IMG/VR virus record: IMGVR_UViG_3300034060_000856
Span: 34,694 to 98,693 of that record
DNA length: 64,000 nt
Strand: one strand, 5' to 3'
From: a virus
Below the pieces are notes generated by a model. The model saw nothing but the letters and a program-made list of their open reading frames with translations, was not told where the DNA came from and did not search any database. The position numbers were made by a program, and so were the translations under genes. Below are positions 8,287 to 16,437 of this stretch, one piece after another (position 1 is the stretch's first letter; every line of letters begins with the position of its first letter).

Positions 8287-8569
8287 TAATATCTTTTTTA
8301 TCCCCAACAACACTCCAAGCTCTTTGTACTAACATCTCTAACCCAATAGGGTAAACTTCGTCTAATTTTGTTGGGTCATCAACAAATAATGTAATATTTA
8401 TTAGGTGTGATTTTTTACTCCTTACATATGTTATGTTACTTATTTTCACATAACTACTTTCACCAAAAAGTTGAGTCAAATTTTTACATAATTGTTTGTC
8501 AAAAAATAGTTGTAGATATTTCTTTCTATTCATATAATAAATTATAACCAGCAAATGTTCATTTGACAA
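8252..8569 (-). CDS. Uncharacterised protein
   Basis: 105 residues if the first ATG is used; a second ATG 12 codons in (MNRKKYLQLFF) is also reasonable. It is predicted alpha/beta, with no motif. It is convergent with and overlaps the 8110 gene. It stands alone on the minus strand, so the assignment is less sure than for genes in runs. Confidence 0.45.
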   Translation of the reverse strand: MSNEHLLVIIYYMNRKKYLQLFFDKQLCKNLTQLFGESSYVKISNITYVRSKKSHLINITLFVDDPTKLDEVYPIGLEMLVQRAWSVVGDKKDIIIQSSFDLTQK

Positions 8570-8612
8570 GTTAAATTGTGTGTAATCATTAAAACTTTAA
8601 TATTTATTGTAT

Positions 8613-9206
8613 ATGAAATTTATACTTTTAATATTATTCTGTTTTAAAATTATTATAAGTATTGGACAATGTAATGGTGTACAATCTTTTACATTAAATC
8701 CGGCTCCAGTTAATAATACTTATAACCCAGGACAAGTGGTAACTATGTGTTATACAATGAATGGATATACTCAAGCTGGAACAAACTGGATTGAAGGATT
8801 TGATCTAACATTAGGACCGGGTTGGGGTTCAGTTACACCACAATCAGCTCCGGCAAACTGTGGTGGTAATGCAACTGGGGGTCAATGGGTTTGGAAGACT
8901 TCCGTAACCTCAACAACAACGCCAATTGTAACGGTTGGTCCTGGTTATTTCTTTGATTTAACCGTTGATGGTAACCCAGGTAATGATTTTGGTGATGCCG
9001 GATCCTGTGTTTGGACATTCTGTGTCACTTTAACTGTTACAAACGTATGTACACCACAAAATTTACTAATACAAGTAACTCCTGGATCAGATGGAATGTG
9101 GGGGAGTTACACAAGCACAACTTGTGACGTTGCAACACCTTTTGCCGTATTTAACGGAATAATAAACATAACCCTACCAACAGTAGGACCAATAAACCAT
9201 AATTAA
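8613..9206 (+). CDS. Secreted beta-rich surface protein
   Basis: 197 residues from the ATG at 8613; the TTG two codons earlier is less likely. An N-terminal signal peptide (MKFILLILFCFKIIISIGQ) precedes a Thr/Gly/Asn-rich beta-sandwich-like domain with several cysteines (YTMNGYTQAG, WVWKTSVTS). It ends LPTVGPINHN, nearly the same last motif as the next protein (PIQHN), a sequence typical of repeat boundaries in flavobacterial adhesins. A late motif is at 8600-8607. First of three secreted proteins in a row; export to the host cell surface is inferred. Confidence 0.75.
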   Translation: MKFILLILFCFKIIISIGQCNGVQSFTLNPAPVNNTYNPGQVVTMCYTMNGYTQAGTNWIEGFDLTLGPGWGSVTPQSAPANCGGNATGGQWVWKTSVTSTTTPIVTVGPGYFFDLTVDGNPGNDFGDAGSCVWTFCVTLTVTNVCTPQNLLIQVTPGSDGMWGSYTSTTCDVATPFAVFNGIINITLPTVGPINHN

Positions 9207-9209
9207 TTT

Positions 9210-9773
9210 ATGAAAAAACTATTATTTTCTCTTATGATGTTGATAACCGGAGTGGTATCAGCTCAATCAACAGTAAACCCAGACACAGTTTGCTACCAAA
9301 CTAACGGATCAACCTATACTGTACCCTCTTTAGGTGTTGGTTATACCTACACTTGGACAGTTTTAGCACCTGGAACACTAACATCCGGACAAGGTACTAA
9401 CTCAATCAACGTAAACTGGTCTGCTGCAGCGTCCGGATTGATAAATAACGCCATCTCTGTCGTTGCGACAAGCCCAAGTGGGTGTCAAAGTACCCCAGTT
9501 ACATTAAACGTGTTTATATTGCAAGTAATACCTACCATTACAGCTATTGGACCTTACTGTTCAACAGACCCTTGTGTCAATTTAGTAGGTGCTCCAGCAG
9601 GTGGTACTTGGTCTGGTACTGGTGTTAGTGGTAATCAGTTCTGTCCTAACCTTGCAAGTAGTGGTTCTAACACTGTAACTTATACTGTAACACAAGGCGG
9701 ATGTACGTTTTCAACAACAAGTACTGTAATTGTTAACGCTCAACCAGTATTATCGCCGATACAACACAATTAA
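9210..9773 (+). CDS. Secreted PKD/Ig-like repeat protein
   Basis: 187 residues. Signal peptide MKKLLFSLMMLITGVVSAQ with a cleavage site after AQ, then two Ig/PKD-like beta-sandwich repeats (YTWTVLAPGTLTSGQGTNSI; GGTWSGTGVSG with CxxDPC). These are common in Bacteroidetes surface adhesins exported through the type IX system. It ends SPIQHN. It starts 3 bases after the previous stop and overlaps the next ATG by one base, so the three genes form one operon, possibly a single adhesin divided over three cistrons. Confidence 0.8.
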   Translation: MKKLLFSLMMLITGVVSAQSTVNPDTVCYQTNGSTYTVPSLGVGYTYTWTVLAPGTLTSGQGTNSINVNWSAAASGLINNAISVVATSPSGCQSTPVTLNVFILQVIPTITAIGPYCSTDPCVNLVGAPAGGTWSGTGVSGNQFCPNLASSGSNTVTYTVTQGGCTFSTTSTVIVNAQPVLSPIQHN

Positions 9774-10342
9774 TGAGGTATATTTTACTAATATTATTCA
9801 TTTTTTACGGGTTTTTATCCTTCACACAACAATTTATTGAGATATGTGAAGGATATACACCCACTTATACCTATTTTTCAACAACAAATGACCCTGGAAA
9901 CAACGAATGGACGGTAAATGGACAGTATTTTTACACAGAAGAGCTAGAAATTACGTGGAATACACCCGGAAATTATCAAATTAACGTAATTAGGTATTCA
10001 GATGGCTGTCCATCGCCAGAAATGACCTATAATGTAGCCGTAACACAATGTCCAGAGCTCATTTATTGGATACCAAACACATTTACACCTAACCAAGATG
10101 AGTTTAATACCCTTTGGGGGCCTGTTTTTACCTCTGGATATGATGTTGATGGGTTTAAATTACTTGTTTTTAACCGTTGGGGTAACATTGTATGGGAATC
10201 TAACGACCCAAATGGCCGTTGGGACGGTACATATGACAATAAAATGTGTTTAGATGGTGTTTATACGTGGAAAATTAATTTTGGGGTAAAAAATACGGAC
10301 GAAAGGAAAGAAATACACGGTTTTGTGACTATAATTAGGTAA
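9773..10342 (+). CDS. Secreted protein with gliding-motility/T9SS type B C-terminal domain
   Basis: 189 residues. Signal peptide (MRYILLILFIFYGFLSFTQ), one short PKD-like domain, then from about residue 95 a CHU_C-type domain: IPNTFTPNQDEFN, FKLLVFNRWGNIVWES, WDGTYDNKMCLDGVYTWKI. This is the hallmark of the gliding-motility-associated C-terminal family, the type B sorting signal of the Bacteroidetes type IX secretion system. The protein should be exported and anchored by the host machinery. It is normally a host domain; here it lies in a phage operon (the start overlaps the previous stop). Roles could be adhesion, superinfection blocking or a fibre part. Confidence 0.9.
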   Translation: MRYILLILFIFYGFLSFTQQFIEICEGYTPTYTYFSTTNDPGNNEWTVNGQYFYTEELEITWNTPGNYQINVIRYSDGCPSPEMTYNVAVTQCPELIYWIPNTFTPNQDEFNTLWGPVFTSGYDVDGFKLLVFNRWGNIVWESNDPNGRWDGTYDNKMCLDGVYTWKINFGVKNTDERKEIHGFVTIIR

Positions 10343-10343
10343 T

Positions 10344-10790
10344 TTACCACAAAAAATCATCATTTTCGGTATTAATTTCTTCAATTTTGATAATTTTTAC
10401 GTTTTTTCCCTTATTTTTAACAGTAATTTCGTTTTCGTGGGGATAAAGTATGTTATTTCTAACAGTTTCACCCAAATTTATCTCATTTTTGGGTATTTTA
10501 GCCGTAATTAAGTAGTATTTGTCACCTAAACCGGTCAAATATGAGTGATTTGAGAGTAAATCAGCCTTATTTTCGGCAAAATGTGACCCAATTTCGTCAA
10601 AATTGATGTCTTTTTTGTCATTTACCCTTAAAATTCGGTATCCTTTGACCATTTCTGGTAGGTTTTTTAACCTATTTAGGTGGTATTTTAGCTCTTTTTC
10701 GGCCTCTTTTTCACTAAAATCCATCGTTTTTAGGGCTAAAATGAGCTCTTTTTTGTCTATTATTTCACTTAAAATGGGTAATAATTTCAT
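10344..10790 (-). CDS. Possible ADP-ribosyltransferase-like protein
   Basis: 148 residues. The C-terminal two thirds contain YRILRV (residues ~51-56), a LTGLGDKYYLITAKIP strand region, and YPHENEITV with an E-x-E. This order (Arg on the first strand, a strand after a loop, ExE near the end) is that of mono-ADP-ribosyltransferases such as those T4 uses to modify host proteins. The STS-like motif is not clear, so this is tentative. The gene is convergent with the T9SS operon (1-base gap). If right, its target would be a host protein early in infection; otherwise unknown. Confidence 0.55.
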   Translation of the reverse strand: MKLLPILSEIIDKKELILALKTMDFSEKEAEKELKYHLNRLKNLPEMVKGYRILRVNDKKDINFDEIGSHFAENKADLLSNHSYLTGLGDKYYLITAKIPKNEINLGETVRNNILYPHENEITVKNKGKNVKIIKIEEINTENDDFLW

Positions 10791-10807
10791 ATAAATAAAT
10801 ACTTTAA

Positions 10808-10963
10808 TTAACTCTTTTTCTTATTGTATTTGATTTCTACCTCATATGGGCCGGAATTTGACTTATAATTGTCATATTTCCAGATCAAAACACAATCTTC
10901 GTGTTTAATAACCCTCTCAAATGCCTTTCTTTCTACTTGTTTTTTAACTTTTTTGTCAATCAT
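10808..10963 (-). CDS. Small basic protein
   Basis: 51 residues, about a third of them lysine or arginine (MIDKKVKKQVERKAF...). TATATTTG on the minus strand at 10977-10970, a few bases before the ATG, fits a host-type -7 element, but no good TTG is seen at the right spacing. It precedes the 10344 gene on the same strand. A small nucleic-acid-binding or early regulatory protein is possible; no family recognised. Confidence 0.55.
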   Translation of the reverse strand: MIDKKVKKQVERKAFERVIKHEDCVLIWKYDNYKSNSGPYEVEIKYNKKKS

Positions 10964-10990
10964 AGGATACAAATATAATAATAATTATTT

Positions 10991-11018
10991 AAAAAAAGAA
11001 ACCCCTCTTGCGGAGGGG
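10991..11018 (-). terminator. Rho-independent terminator (minus strand)
   Basis: On the minus strand GAGGGG and CCCCTC form a 6-bp GC-rich stem with a short loop, here read as CCCCTC TTGCG GAGGGG on the plus strand, followed by TTTCTTTTTTT. It ends the transcript of the 11040-11273 gene. Confidence 0.75.
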
Positions 11019-11039
11019 AGTAAAAAACTTAATAAAATG

Positions 11040-11273
11040 TTAATCTTGGGGTTCTTTATTATCCTCTTTAAAGAAGTTTGTTAAAAATTTACCAACAACA
11101 CCAAATATGATTGATGATACGATCATAATTTTAAGTTCCTGTGGTGTAAAAATTTCTTTTAAACTGTCATACTGCCAGATACCACCAACAGCAATTATTG
11201 TAGCTACTGCTAATAATGAATCCCCAAGTTTTCTCCACTTTTTTGGGGTGGGTTTCCAATAATTTTTCATCAT
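11040..11273 (-). CDS. Small two-helix membrane protein (holin-like)
   Basis: 77 residues from the ATG pair at 11273/11270; the frame stays open further upstream, but that extension includes the late-promoter motif (ATAAATAT at 11287-11294, minus strand). There are two predicted transmembrane helices (LLAVATIIAVGGIW; IMIVSSIIFGVVGKF) with a charged N-terminus (KNYWKPTPKKWRK) and acidic tail. Size and topology fit a holin or a small phage membrane protein. The gene beside the endolysin at 32468 is a better holin candidate, so this may be a second one. Confidence 0.6.
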   Translation of the reverse strand: MMKNYWKPTPKKWRKLGDSLLAVATIIAVGGIWQYDSLKEIFTPQELKIMIVSSIIFGVVGKFLTNFFKEDNKEPQD

Positions 11274-11371
11274 AATTGTTTTTATAATAAATATCTTTAA
11301 ATTAAAAAAGGGACAGTAGCGAATTGTCCCTTTTGTGTTACCAATAACGGTAACGATCCTAAGCAAAACTT

Positions 11372-11911
11372 TTATTTACCTTTAATAATGTTTAAACACT
11401 GTTTTAAATATTCTTTAGCTCTAGCCGATGGTGTAAATTCATCATCTTTTGATTGTAAAGCTAAAACTCTCTCAATATCTTTTACTAATTCTGTACCGTG
11501 TTCATTTTCTTTATATAGTTCAGATATTTTATCTAATGCTTTATGACATTCACCAGTTGTTTCATCGTGATAGTTTTTATTTCTAAACTTATCTAAATGA
11601 TTCATCATTTCATAAGCCAAATGTGATCCACCATCTTTTACATCATTAGCCCAACGGATATTATTTAAAATACCTAAAGTATCAACCATTGAATTAACAC
11701 CAAAGGCTCTTTTTTTAATTCCGGGTGAATATTTCACATATTCATTTGCCTGACCAACCATTTCATCTAATGGTGTGATGTTTTCTGGAATACATCTAGG
11801 TTTTTTTTCTTTTTCTTCTTTAGCCGGACTAGACGGATTTGCATCTTCTTCTTTAAGAACTCTTTTAACGATTCTTTTGATATCTGACTCTGTCAATATA
11901 ATTTCTTTCAT
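11372..11911 (-). CDS. Helical protein with archetypal capsid-targeting-like leader
   Basis: 179 residues from the ATG at 11911, chosen because the leader starts there and a late motif (ATAAATAT on plus, 11929-11936) lies just upstream. Leader MKEIILTESDIKRIVKRVLK then EE, with LKE at 19-21. A Pro/Lys/Glu linker follows, then a helical domain with a few His and Cys (CIPENITPLDEMV, GECHKALD). Being on the minus strand shows that the leader is tied to the protein, not to one operon. Function unknown; cargo inferred. Confidence 0.72.
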   Translation of the reverse strand: MKEIILTESDIKRIVKRVLKEEDANPSSPAKEEKEKKPRCIPENITPLDEMVGQANEYVKYSPGIKKRAFGVNSMVDTLGILNNIRWANDVKDGGSHLAYEMMNHLDKFRNKNYHDETTGECHKALDKISELYKENEHGTELVKDIERVLALQSKDDEFTPSARAKEYLKQCLNIIKGK

Positions 11912-11987
11912 ATTATATATTTTTTTTAATAAATATTCTATAAACAATTAAATAATAAAGTATTTATAAACATAAATATCTATTGTT

Positions 11988-12578
11988 ATGGTAATTTTAG
12001 AAAATCTAATAAAGAAAGTTTTGAAAGAAGAGTTTTCAAAACCTATGGAATTGAAAAAACGTATAAAAATTTCAGAAAATTTAAAATACCATTTAGATAA
12101 TCAAATAACTTTATCTGAAAATATTTTTAGAATTTATTCACAGTCTTATTTTGATTTAATTAACGAAGTAAGAGATTTATATGAGGATAATTTAATTAAT
12201 TTAAATCAGGAAGATAAATGGGTCGTTGAAAGTGATTTAGGGAAATCTGTTTTAAGTGAGGAACAGTTTAATTACGAAGACTTTTATGGTTCTGTAGAAA
12301 ATGTAGATCTATTGAATGAGGCCGAGTATCAAGGAAGAAATGTACAACTTGGAAAAATTATGCAAGGGGACATTAAGAAGTTTAAAGTTTATGTTAAAAA
12401 CGACAAAGGAAAAGTTGTTAAAGTAAATTTTGGTTTTGGTGGTAAATCAGCAAAAGGTAAAAGAATGGTTATTAAAAAGAACAATCCAGAAAGAAGACGT
12501 TCTTTTAGAGCTAGACATAATTGTGATAATCCAGGCCCAAGATGGAAACCAAGATATTGGGCTTGTAAAACTTGGTAA
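11988..12578 (+). CDS. Leader protein with conserved C-terminal RARHNCD module
   Basis: 196 residues. Short leader MVILENLIKKVLKEE with LKE at 12-14. Residues ~110-196 form a basic domain (KKFKVYVKNDKGKVVKVNFG, ... SFRARHNCDNPGPRWKPRYW) that I recognise as a recurrent C-terminal module of virion-associated proteins in large T4-like marine phages, of unknown function. The two cysteines and His suggest a metal site. Late motif GTATTTAT at 11960-11967. Divergent from 11372. Confidence 0.75.
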   Translation: MVILENLIKKVLKEEFSKPMELKKRIKISENLKYHLDNQITLSENIFRIYSQSYFDLINEVRDLYEDNLINLNQEDKWVVESDLGKSVLSEEQFNYEDFYGSVENVDLLNEAEYQGRNVQLGKIMQGDIKKFKVYVKNDKGKVVKVNFGFGGKSAKGKRMVIKKNNPERRRSFRARHNCDNPGPRWKPRYWACKTW

Positions 12579-12580
12579 AA

Positions 12581-13378
12581 ATGAAACTATACGAAAAATT
12601 TATTAACCCTAGATATATCAAAATGTTCAACCACTTTTTACAAAAAGTTTGTGAACCAAAAATTAAACAAAAATATAATAGGGATGTTAAATTAACTTTA
12701 TATGGAATTTCTATTAAACCAAAAAATTCTAGTTATAATTTGATACCAAAAGATGAATTAACACAATCACAAGGAAAGGTTAGTTTTTTTATTGACTCTA
12801 ATCCTTCAAAGTTAACCCCACACAACTTTGTTGAGGGTTTAATCCTTGGTGATGGTAGAACATTTTTAAATTTACAAGATGCAACTTACTATGGGGGCGG
12901 GTTTGATAAATTCCTAGTTGATGTTCATTTTGACAAAAGACCACTATATCCTTTAGATTATGTTGCTGAAGATCCGATTACTGAAAATAAATTAGAATTT
13001 AAAAAAAATAATATAAAAACCAAGTTATTAAAAGAAAGTGTAATACTTGAATCTAGATACAATAAAAAAAGCGCTGCAAATTTTCTTTTTAGAAGAGTAA
13101 CAAAAGAAAAACTTGACGATGAATTTAAAGACACATACCAATACTATTCTGATAATTGGAGTAAAAGACATAAATACAGATTTGAAAATTTTGACCTATT
13201 TAAAAAAGTGTTTACAACAACTATAATGGATGGTGTACACGGAAGATTGATTGATGGTTTTTTAGAAACAGATGATGAAATTGGTGAACTTTATGATAAT
13301 GTATTGGAAATAATAGATGATATTTATGGTAATCGTATAGCAAGACTATGGACTCAAAAAACCGGTGAAAGAGTTTAA
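12581..13378 (+). CDS. Uncharacterised protein
   Basis: 265 residues from the ATG at 12581; a TTG nine bases earlier overlaps the upstream stop and is less likely. It begins MKLYEKFINPRYIKMFNHF with no leader motif. Soluble, rich in Asp/Lys/Tyr, with a predicted helical C-terminal half. It follows 11988 by 2 bases, so the two are co-translated and may act together. Convergent with the GMP reductase gene 13 bases on. Confidence 0.65.
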   Translation: MKLYEKFINPRYIKMFNHFLQKVCEPKIKQKYNRDVKLTLYGISIKPKNSSYNLIPKDELTQSQGKVSFFIDSNPSKLTPHNFVEGLILGDGRTFLNLQDATYYGGGFDKFLVDVHFDKRPLYPLDYVAEDPITENKLEFKKNNIKTKLLKESVILESRYNKKSAANFLFRRVTKEKLDDEFKDTYQYYSDNWSKRHKYRFENFDLFKKVFTTTIMDGVHGRLIDGFLETDDEIGELYDNVLEIIDDIYGNRIARLWTQKTGERV

Positions 13379-13391
13379 AAATTAAAGAATA

Positions 13392-14357
13392 TTAAGTTCT
13401 AATAACATATCTGACACTACTCAAACATTCTATCGAATTTGGGTTACCACCAGCATAAGAAATTGAACTTTGTAGTGATTCTTCAATATCATTTAATTTA
13501 TCAAAAATAGAAACGTCTTTATACGGTACTAATTTTCTGATACCCTCAATTCTATTTGCCTTACCAGATTGTGAAGATGATGCACTACCCCAAAATTCTT
13601 TGTACCAATGACCGTCTACTTCGTTTTTAAGTTTGTCTCCTGGTGAATCTATGTATCCAGATAACATACCACCAACCATAACCATAGAAGCCCCTAAAAC
13701 AAGACTTTTTGTAATATCACAATGTTCTTTTATTGACCCATCAGCAATAATTGGTTTTTTAGCCACCTTAACACACTTCTTAATCATTGATGCTTGCCAA
13801 CCACGATTACCAAATCCAGTTGAGTGATATGTAGTGCAAGCGGATCCCCCACCAATACCACATTTAACGGCGTCACAACCCCAAGACTCCAAATCAGTAA
13901 CGGCTTCTGGTGTACAGACATTCCCACCAATTAAAAATACATCTGGCATTTTATTTTTGATGTATTTAACCATTTTTTTCATTTTAATAGAATGACCGTG
14001 TGCAATATCTACAGTAATAAAGTGTGGTATTAAATCTTCTGATACAAGTTCATCAATTAGTTTATACGAATCGTCATTTACACCAACAGATATTGAAGAA
14101 ATTAAGTTATGTTCTTTCATATCTCTCACAAAAGAAACCTCATCAATATTAAATCTGTGTAATATATAAAAATAATCATCTTTTGCCAATTTTTTTGCTA
14201 GATTAATATCTATAATACTTTCCATATTTGCTGGAACTATCGGTAGTTTAAACCTATGACCACCAAATACACAAGTTGTATCACAATCACTTCTACTCTC
14301 AACACGACTAAAGTTTGGTAGTAATGTTATATTATCAAAATCAAATACTTTTTTCAT
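13392..14357 (-). CDS. guaC: GMP reductase (IMPDH/GMPR family)
   Basis: 321 residues, a complete (beta/alpha)8 IMPDH/GMPR enzyme without CBS domains. The catalytic loop is KCGIGGGSACTTYHSTGFG with Cys174, followed by GWQ, KPIIADGSI, GASMVMVGGM and the C-terminal SSISYAGG, the arrangement of GuaC2-type GMP reductases of Firmicutes and Bacteroidetes. It converts GMP to IMP with NADPH. As a phage gene it probably rebalances host purine pools for AT-rich DNA synthesis. It overlaps the thioesterase gene by 17 bases, so the two form an operon on the minus strand. Confidence 0.9.
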   Translation of the reverse strand: MKKVFDFDNITLLPNFSRVESRSDCDTTCVFGGHRFKLPIVPANMESIIDINLAKKLAKDDYFYILHRFNIDEVSFVRDMKEHNLISSISVGVNDDSYKLIDELVSEDLIPHFITVDIAHGHSIKMKKMVKYIKNKMPDVFLIGGNVCTPEAVTDLESWGCDAVKCGIGGGSACTTYHSTGFGNRGWQASMIKKCVKVAKKPIIADGSIKEHCDITKSLVLGASMVMVGGMLSGYIDSPGDKLKNEVDGHWYKEFWGSASSSQSGKANRIEGIRKLVPYKDVSIFDKLNDIEESLQSSISYAGGNPNSIECLSSVRYVIRT

Positions 14358-14763
14358 TCTCGTTATTTTTTTCTATTAGTTTTGTGATTCTATTTTTTCC
14401 TTTTTCACCAATTGGAATTGGGTTACCCTCTTCGTCAATTCTTACAAATCGTATATTTGTCTTTAAAACAACAACTTGATTCCCGGTATATACATTGTGA
14501 GCTCGGGCTTCCATATATAATGTTGTTGAACTGTTACCTAATACTGCTGGTTCACCATAGATCTTTAGTAACTGACCCTCCTTTGCTGGTTTTTCAAAGT
14601 TACATTTATCAATAGATACTGTAACCATTCTTGGTGTATCACATAACTGCATGGCATAACCAGCGGCAGAAGCATCAATCCAAGCTAGAAGTTTACCACC
14701 AAATAAATTTCCGTGAAAACCTAGGTCTGATTTTTTAATTGGGTGTGAATTTAATAATTCCAT
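14341..14763 (-). CDS. Hotdog-fold acyl-CoA thioesterase
   Basis: 140 residues. The signature GNLFGGKLLAWIDASAAGYA is that of the YciA/ACOT hotdog thioesterases; the Asp of the AWIDA helix is the expected catalytic residue. It hydrolyses acyl-CoA thioesters in the cytoplasm. It is the first gene of a two-gene minus-strand unit with GMP reductase. It has no virion leader. Likely a host-derived auxiliary metabolic gene that could shift lipid or CoA metabolism during infection. Confidence 0.88.
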   Translation of the reverse strand: MELLNSHPIKKSDLGFHGNLFGGKLLAWIDASAAGYAMQLCDTPRMVTVSIDKCNFEKPAKEGQLLKIYGEPAVLGNSSTTLYMEARAHNVYTGNQVVVLKTNIRFVRIDEEGNPIPIGEKGKNRITKLIEKNNENEKSI

Positions 14764-14766
14764 TTT

Positions 14767-14796
14767 TTGTTTTTTTAAAAAAAATACGTAAATTTG
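14767..14796 (+). promoter_or_regulatory. Possible host-type promoter upstream of 14830
   Basis: TTG at 14767-14769, 19-base spacer, TAAATTTG at 14789-14796. It lies in the gap between divergent genes. The 14830 gene also has a late-type CTATTTAT at 14815-14822, so it may be read early and late. Confidence 0.55.
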
Positions 14797-14829
14797 AAAT
14801 TATAGTCAAATCAACTATTTATTATTATT

Positions 14830-15414
14830 ATGTCAAAGGTGTTGTTAGAAGATTCTAGGTTAAGAAATGTGATCAGAACTATTGTTAAAGATATAATCAT
14901 CACCTACAAAGAAAATGGTGAGGGTGAGTTTTATTTGCCTAAAGGTGATGATGATTCGTATAATTTTCCTGGGTTTGAACACGACATTATAGTACAATTA
15001 AATTTAGTTGAAAATGGTGATATTGATGATTATGTTGCAAACGCTCATCTTTGGCAGGACACCGACATAATTGAAATTGGTCTTGAGTATAATCCGGAAA
15101 AAAAATCAAAAATACTATATGACGTTGTTGGTGAGATGAATGAATTGATTGCTCACGAACTTCGGCATATTTATCAAAGAGAAACCGGTATGTTTAATAT
15201 TAGTGGTAAAGAAAAAACTAACCCACTAAAATATTACACTCAACCTCACGAAATTGACGCACAAGTATTTGGTTTTAATAGATTAGCAAAACTATCAAAA
15301 AAACCATTTGATGTTGTTGTCAATAACTGGTTTGAAAAAAATAAAGAAACACACAGGTTAAACGATAAAGAGATTCAAAAAGTGATAAACTTAATAATGA
15401 AACATAAGAAATGA
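14830..15414 (+). CDS. Putative HExxH zinc metalloprotease with leader-like helix
   Basis: 194 residues. HELRH at 109-113 is a zincin HExxH motif (two His ligands and catalytic Glu); Glu141 in QPHEIDAQVFG is a candidate third ligand, as in gluzincin-like small proteases. The N-terminus MSKVLLEDSRLRNVIRTIVKD is a leader-type amphipathic helix though without a clean (I/L)xE end. A protease in the same leader family as the phage murein hydrolases suggests delivery with the DNA or a part in virion maturation. The substrate is unknown. Confidence 0.7.
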   Translation: MSKVLLEDSRLRNVIRTIVKDIIITYKENGEGEFYLPKGDDDSYNFPGFEHDIIVQLNLVENGDIDDYVANAHLWQDTDIIEIGLEYNPEKKSKILYDVVGEMNELIAHELRHIYQRETGMFNISGKEKTNPLKYYTQPHEIDAQVFGFNRLAKLSKKPFDVVVNNWFEKNKETHRLNDKEIQKVINLIMKHKK

Positions 15415-15818
15415 AAAATGTACCAGAAAATTATTTGAGTAAAATTAAAACGATGAAAAACGTTATACTAACCACTTCTGGTCTATTATCTGAATATGGT
15501 AACTCCATTAGTTTAGAACTTGGTGATATTGATTACAACCAAAACGTCAATGACGTTTACGAAATTGTGTTAGAATTAAAATTAACAGATGTTTATTGTC
15601 CAGATTGTGATCACGAGCCCAATATGGTAAGTAATACGATAAATGAAATTATTAAAAAAATATATAAAGGGTGTAATTTTGGTTTGACAGGTGATTTACA
15701 ATTTAAAAATTCATTTATGTCAACAAGAGGTGTCTTATTGTACGAAACTAAATTGTGGAGGGATAATTTTGAATATATAGTTTTTGGTATTTTTATTGAT
15801 CCAGGACAAAAATATTAA
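15411..15818 (+). CDS. Uncharacterised protein
   Basis: 135 residues, overlapping the stop of the metalloprotease gene (ATGA), so translationally coupled. Contains CPDCDH, a possible metal-binding knot, and a predicted beta-rich body. A second ATG at codon 15 (MKNVILTTSG) could be the true start. A link to the upstream protease (partner or inhibitor) is suggested only by coupling. Confidence 0.55.
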   Translation: MKNVPENYLSKIKTMKNVILTTSGLLSEYGNSISLELGDIDYNQNVNDVYEIVLELKLTDVYCPDCDHEPNMVSNTINEIIKKIYKGCNFGLTGDLQFKNSFMSTRGVLLYETKLWRDNFEYIVFGIFIDPGQKY

Positions 15819-16432
15819 TTTCCAAACTTTTTTACAATTCCTTGTAATAGGTTTTTTATCATAGACCCACTTAACGTTACACCAACAAAACCAATTACTC
15901 TTTTTATCATTTCTTCAATTTCCATAGAAGAATGACCTTGCGAATATTCATATAATTCAGGTATTATTGGTATTATAAAAGTATAGGCCATCATATTTGA
16001 TATTTTTGAAACCGGTATTGCTAGACTACCAATAAAAGAAATAAAATAATCTTTTAACTCTGATGCTTTATTTAACATATGGTCAAATTCTTGAATTAAA
16101 GATTTTTCTTTTACCTTATCTAAAACTTTTTTCAGACCTTCTTTATTGGTTGTAAAATACGTTAAAATAACCCCTGTTGAAAGTAATGCTAATTCCGTAT
16201 TTGTTAATTCTGGATAATTACCTTTTATAAATTCAGCTATTGGTCTAACAAATCCGGCGATTGTAACACCCCACGTTGCTAAAAATTCAAGATCTAAACC
16301 AATCTGTTTTTTTGACTCTGAAGAGACGGTTTTAAAAAACTTTTTTAGTGATTGTAATTTATCAACAACATTATTTGTTCTTTCTTCAAATATTATTTTT
16401 TTGTATTGTGATTCTGTCAAAATAAACTTCAT
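15815..16432 (-). CDS. Membrane protein with leader
   Basis: 205 residues. Leader MKFILTESQYKKIIFEER with IFE at 14-16, then a charged helix and several hydrophobic segments (about residues 53-70, 78-93, 110-135, 180-195). A leader-bearing membrane protein would fit an ejected protein that inserts in the cell envelope. The late motif ATAAATAT (plus strand reading) is at 16438-16445. Convergent overlap of 4 bases with 15411. Confidence 0.65.
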   Translation of the reverse strand: MKFILTESQYKKIIFEERTNNVVDKLQSLKKFFKTVSSESKKQIGLDLEFLATWGVTIAGFVRPIAEFIKGNYPELTNTELALLSTGVILTYFTTNKEGLKKVLDKVKEKSLIQEFDHMLNKASELKDYFISFIGSLAIPVSKISNMMAYTFIIPIIPELYEYSQGHSSMEIEEMIKRVIGFVGVTLSGSMIKNLLQGIVKKFGN

Positions 16433-16437
16433 AACAA

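Noticed and set aside
11274-11366. Longer start for the small membrane protein on the minus strand
   Set aside because: The extension contains the late promoter motif and lacks leader or signal features.
14341-14615. Plus-strand frame inside the thioesterase gene
   Set aside because: Shadow of a well-supported hotdog enzyme; no motif of its own.
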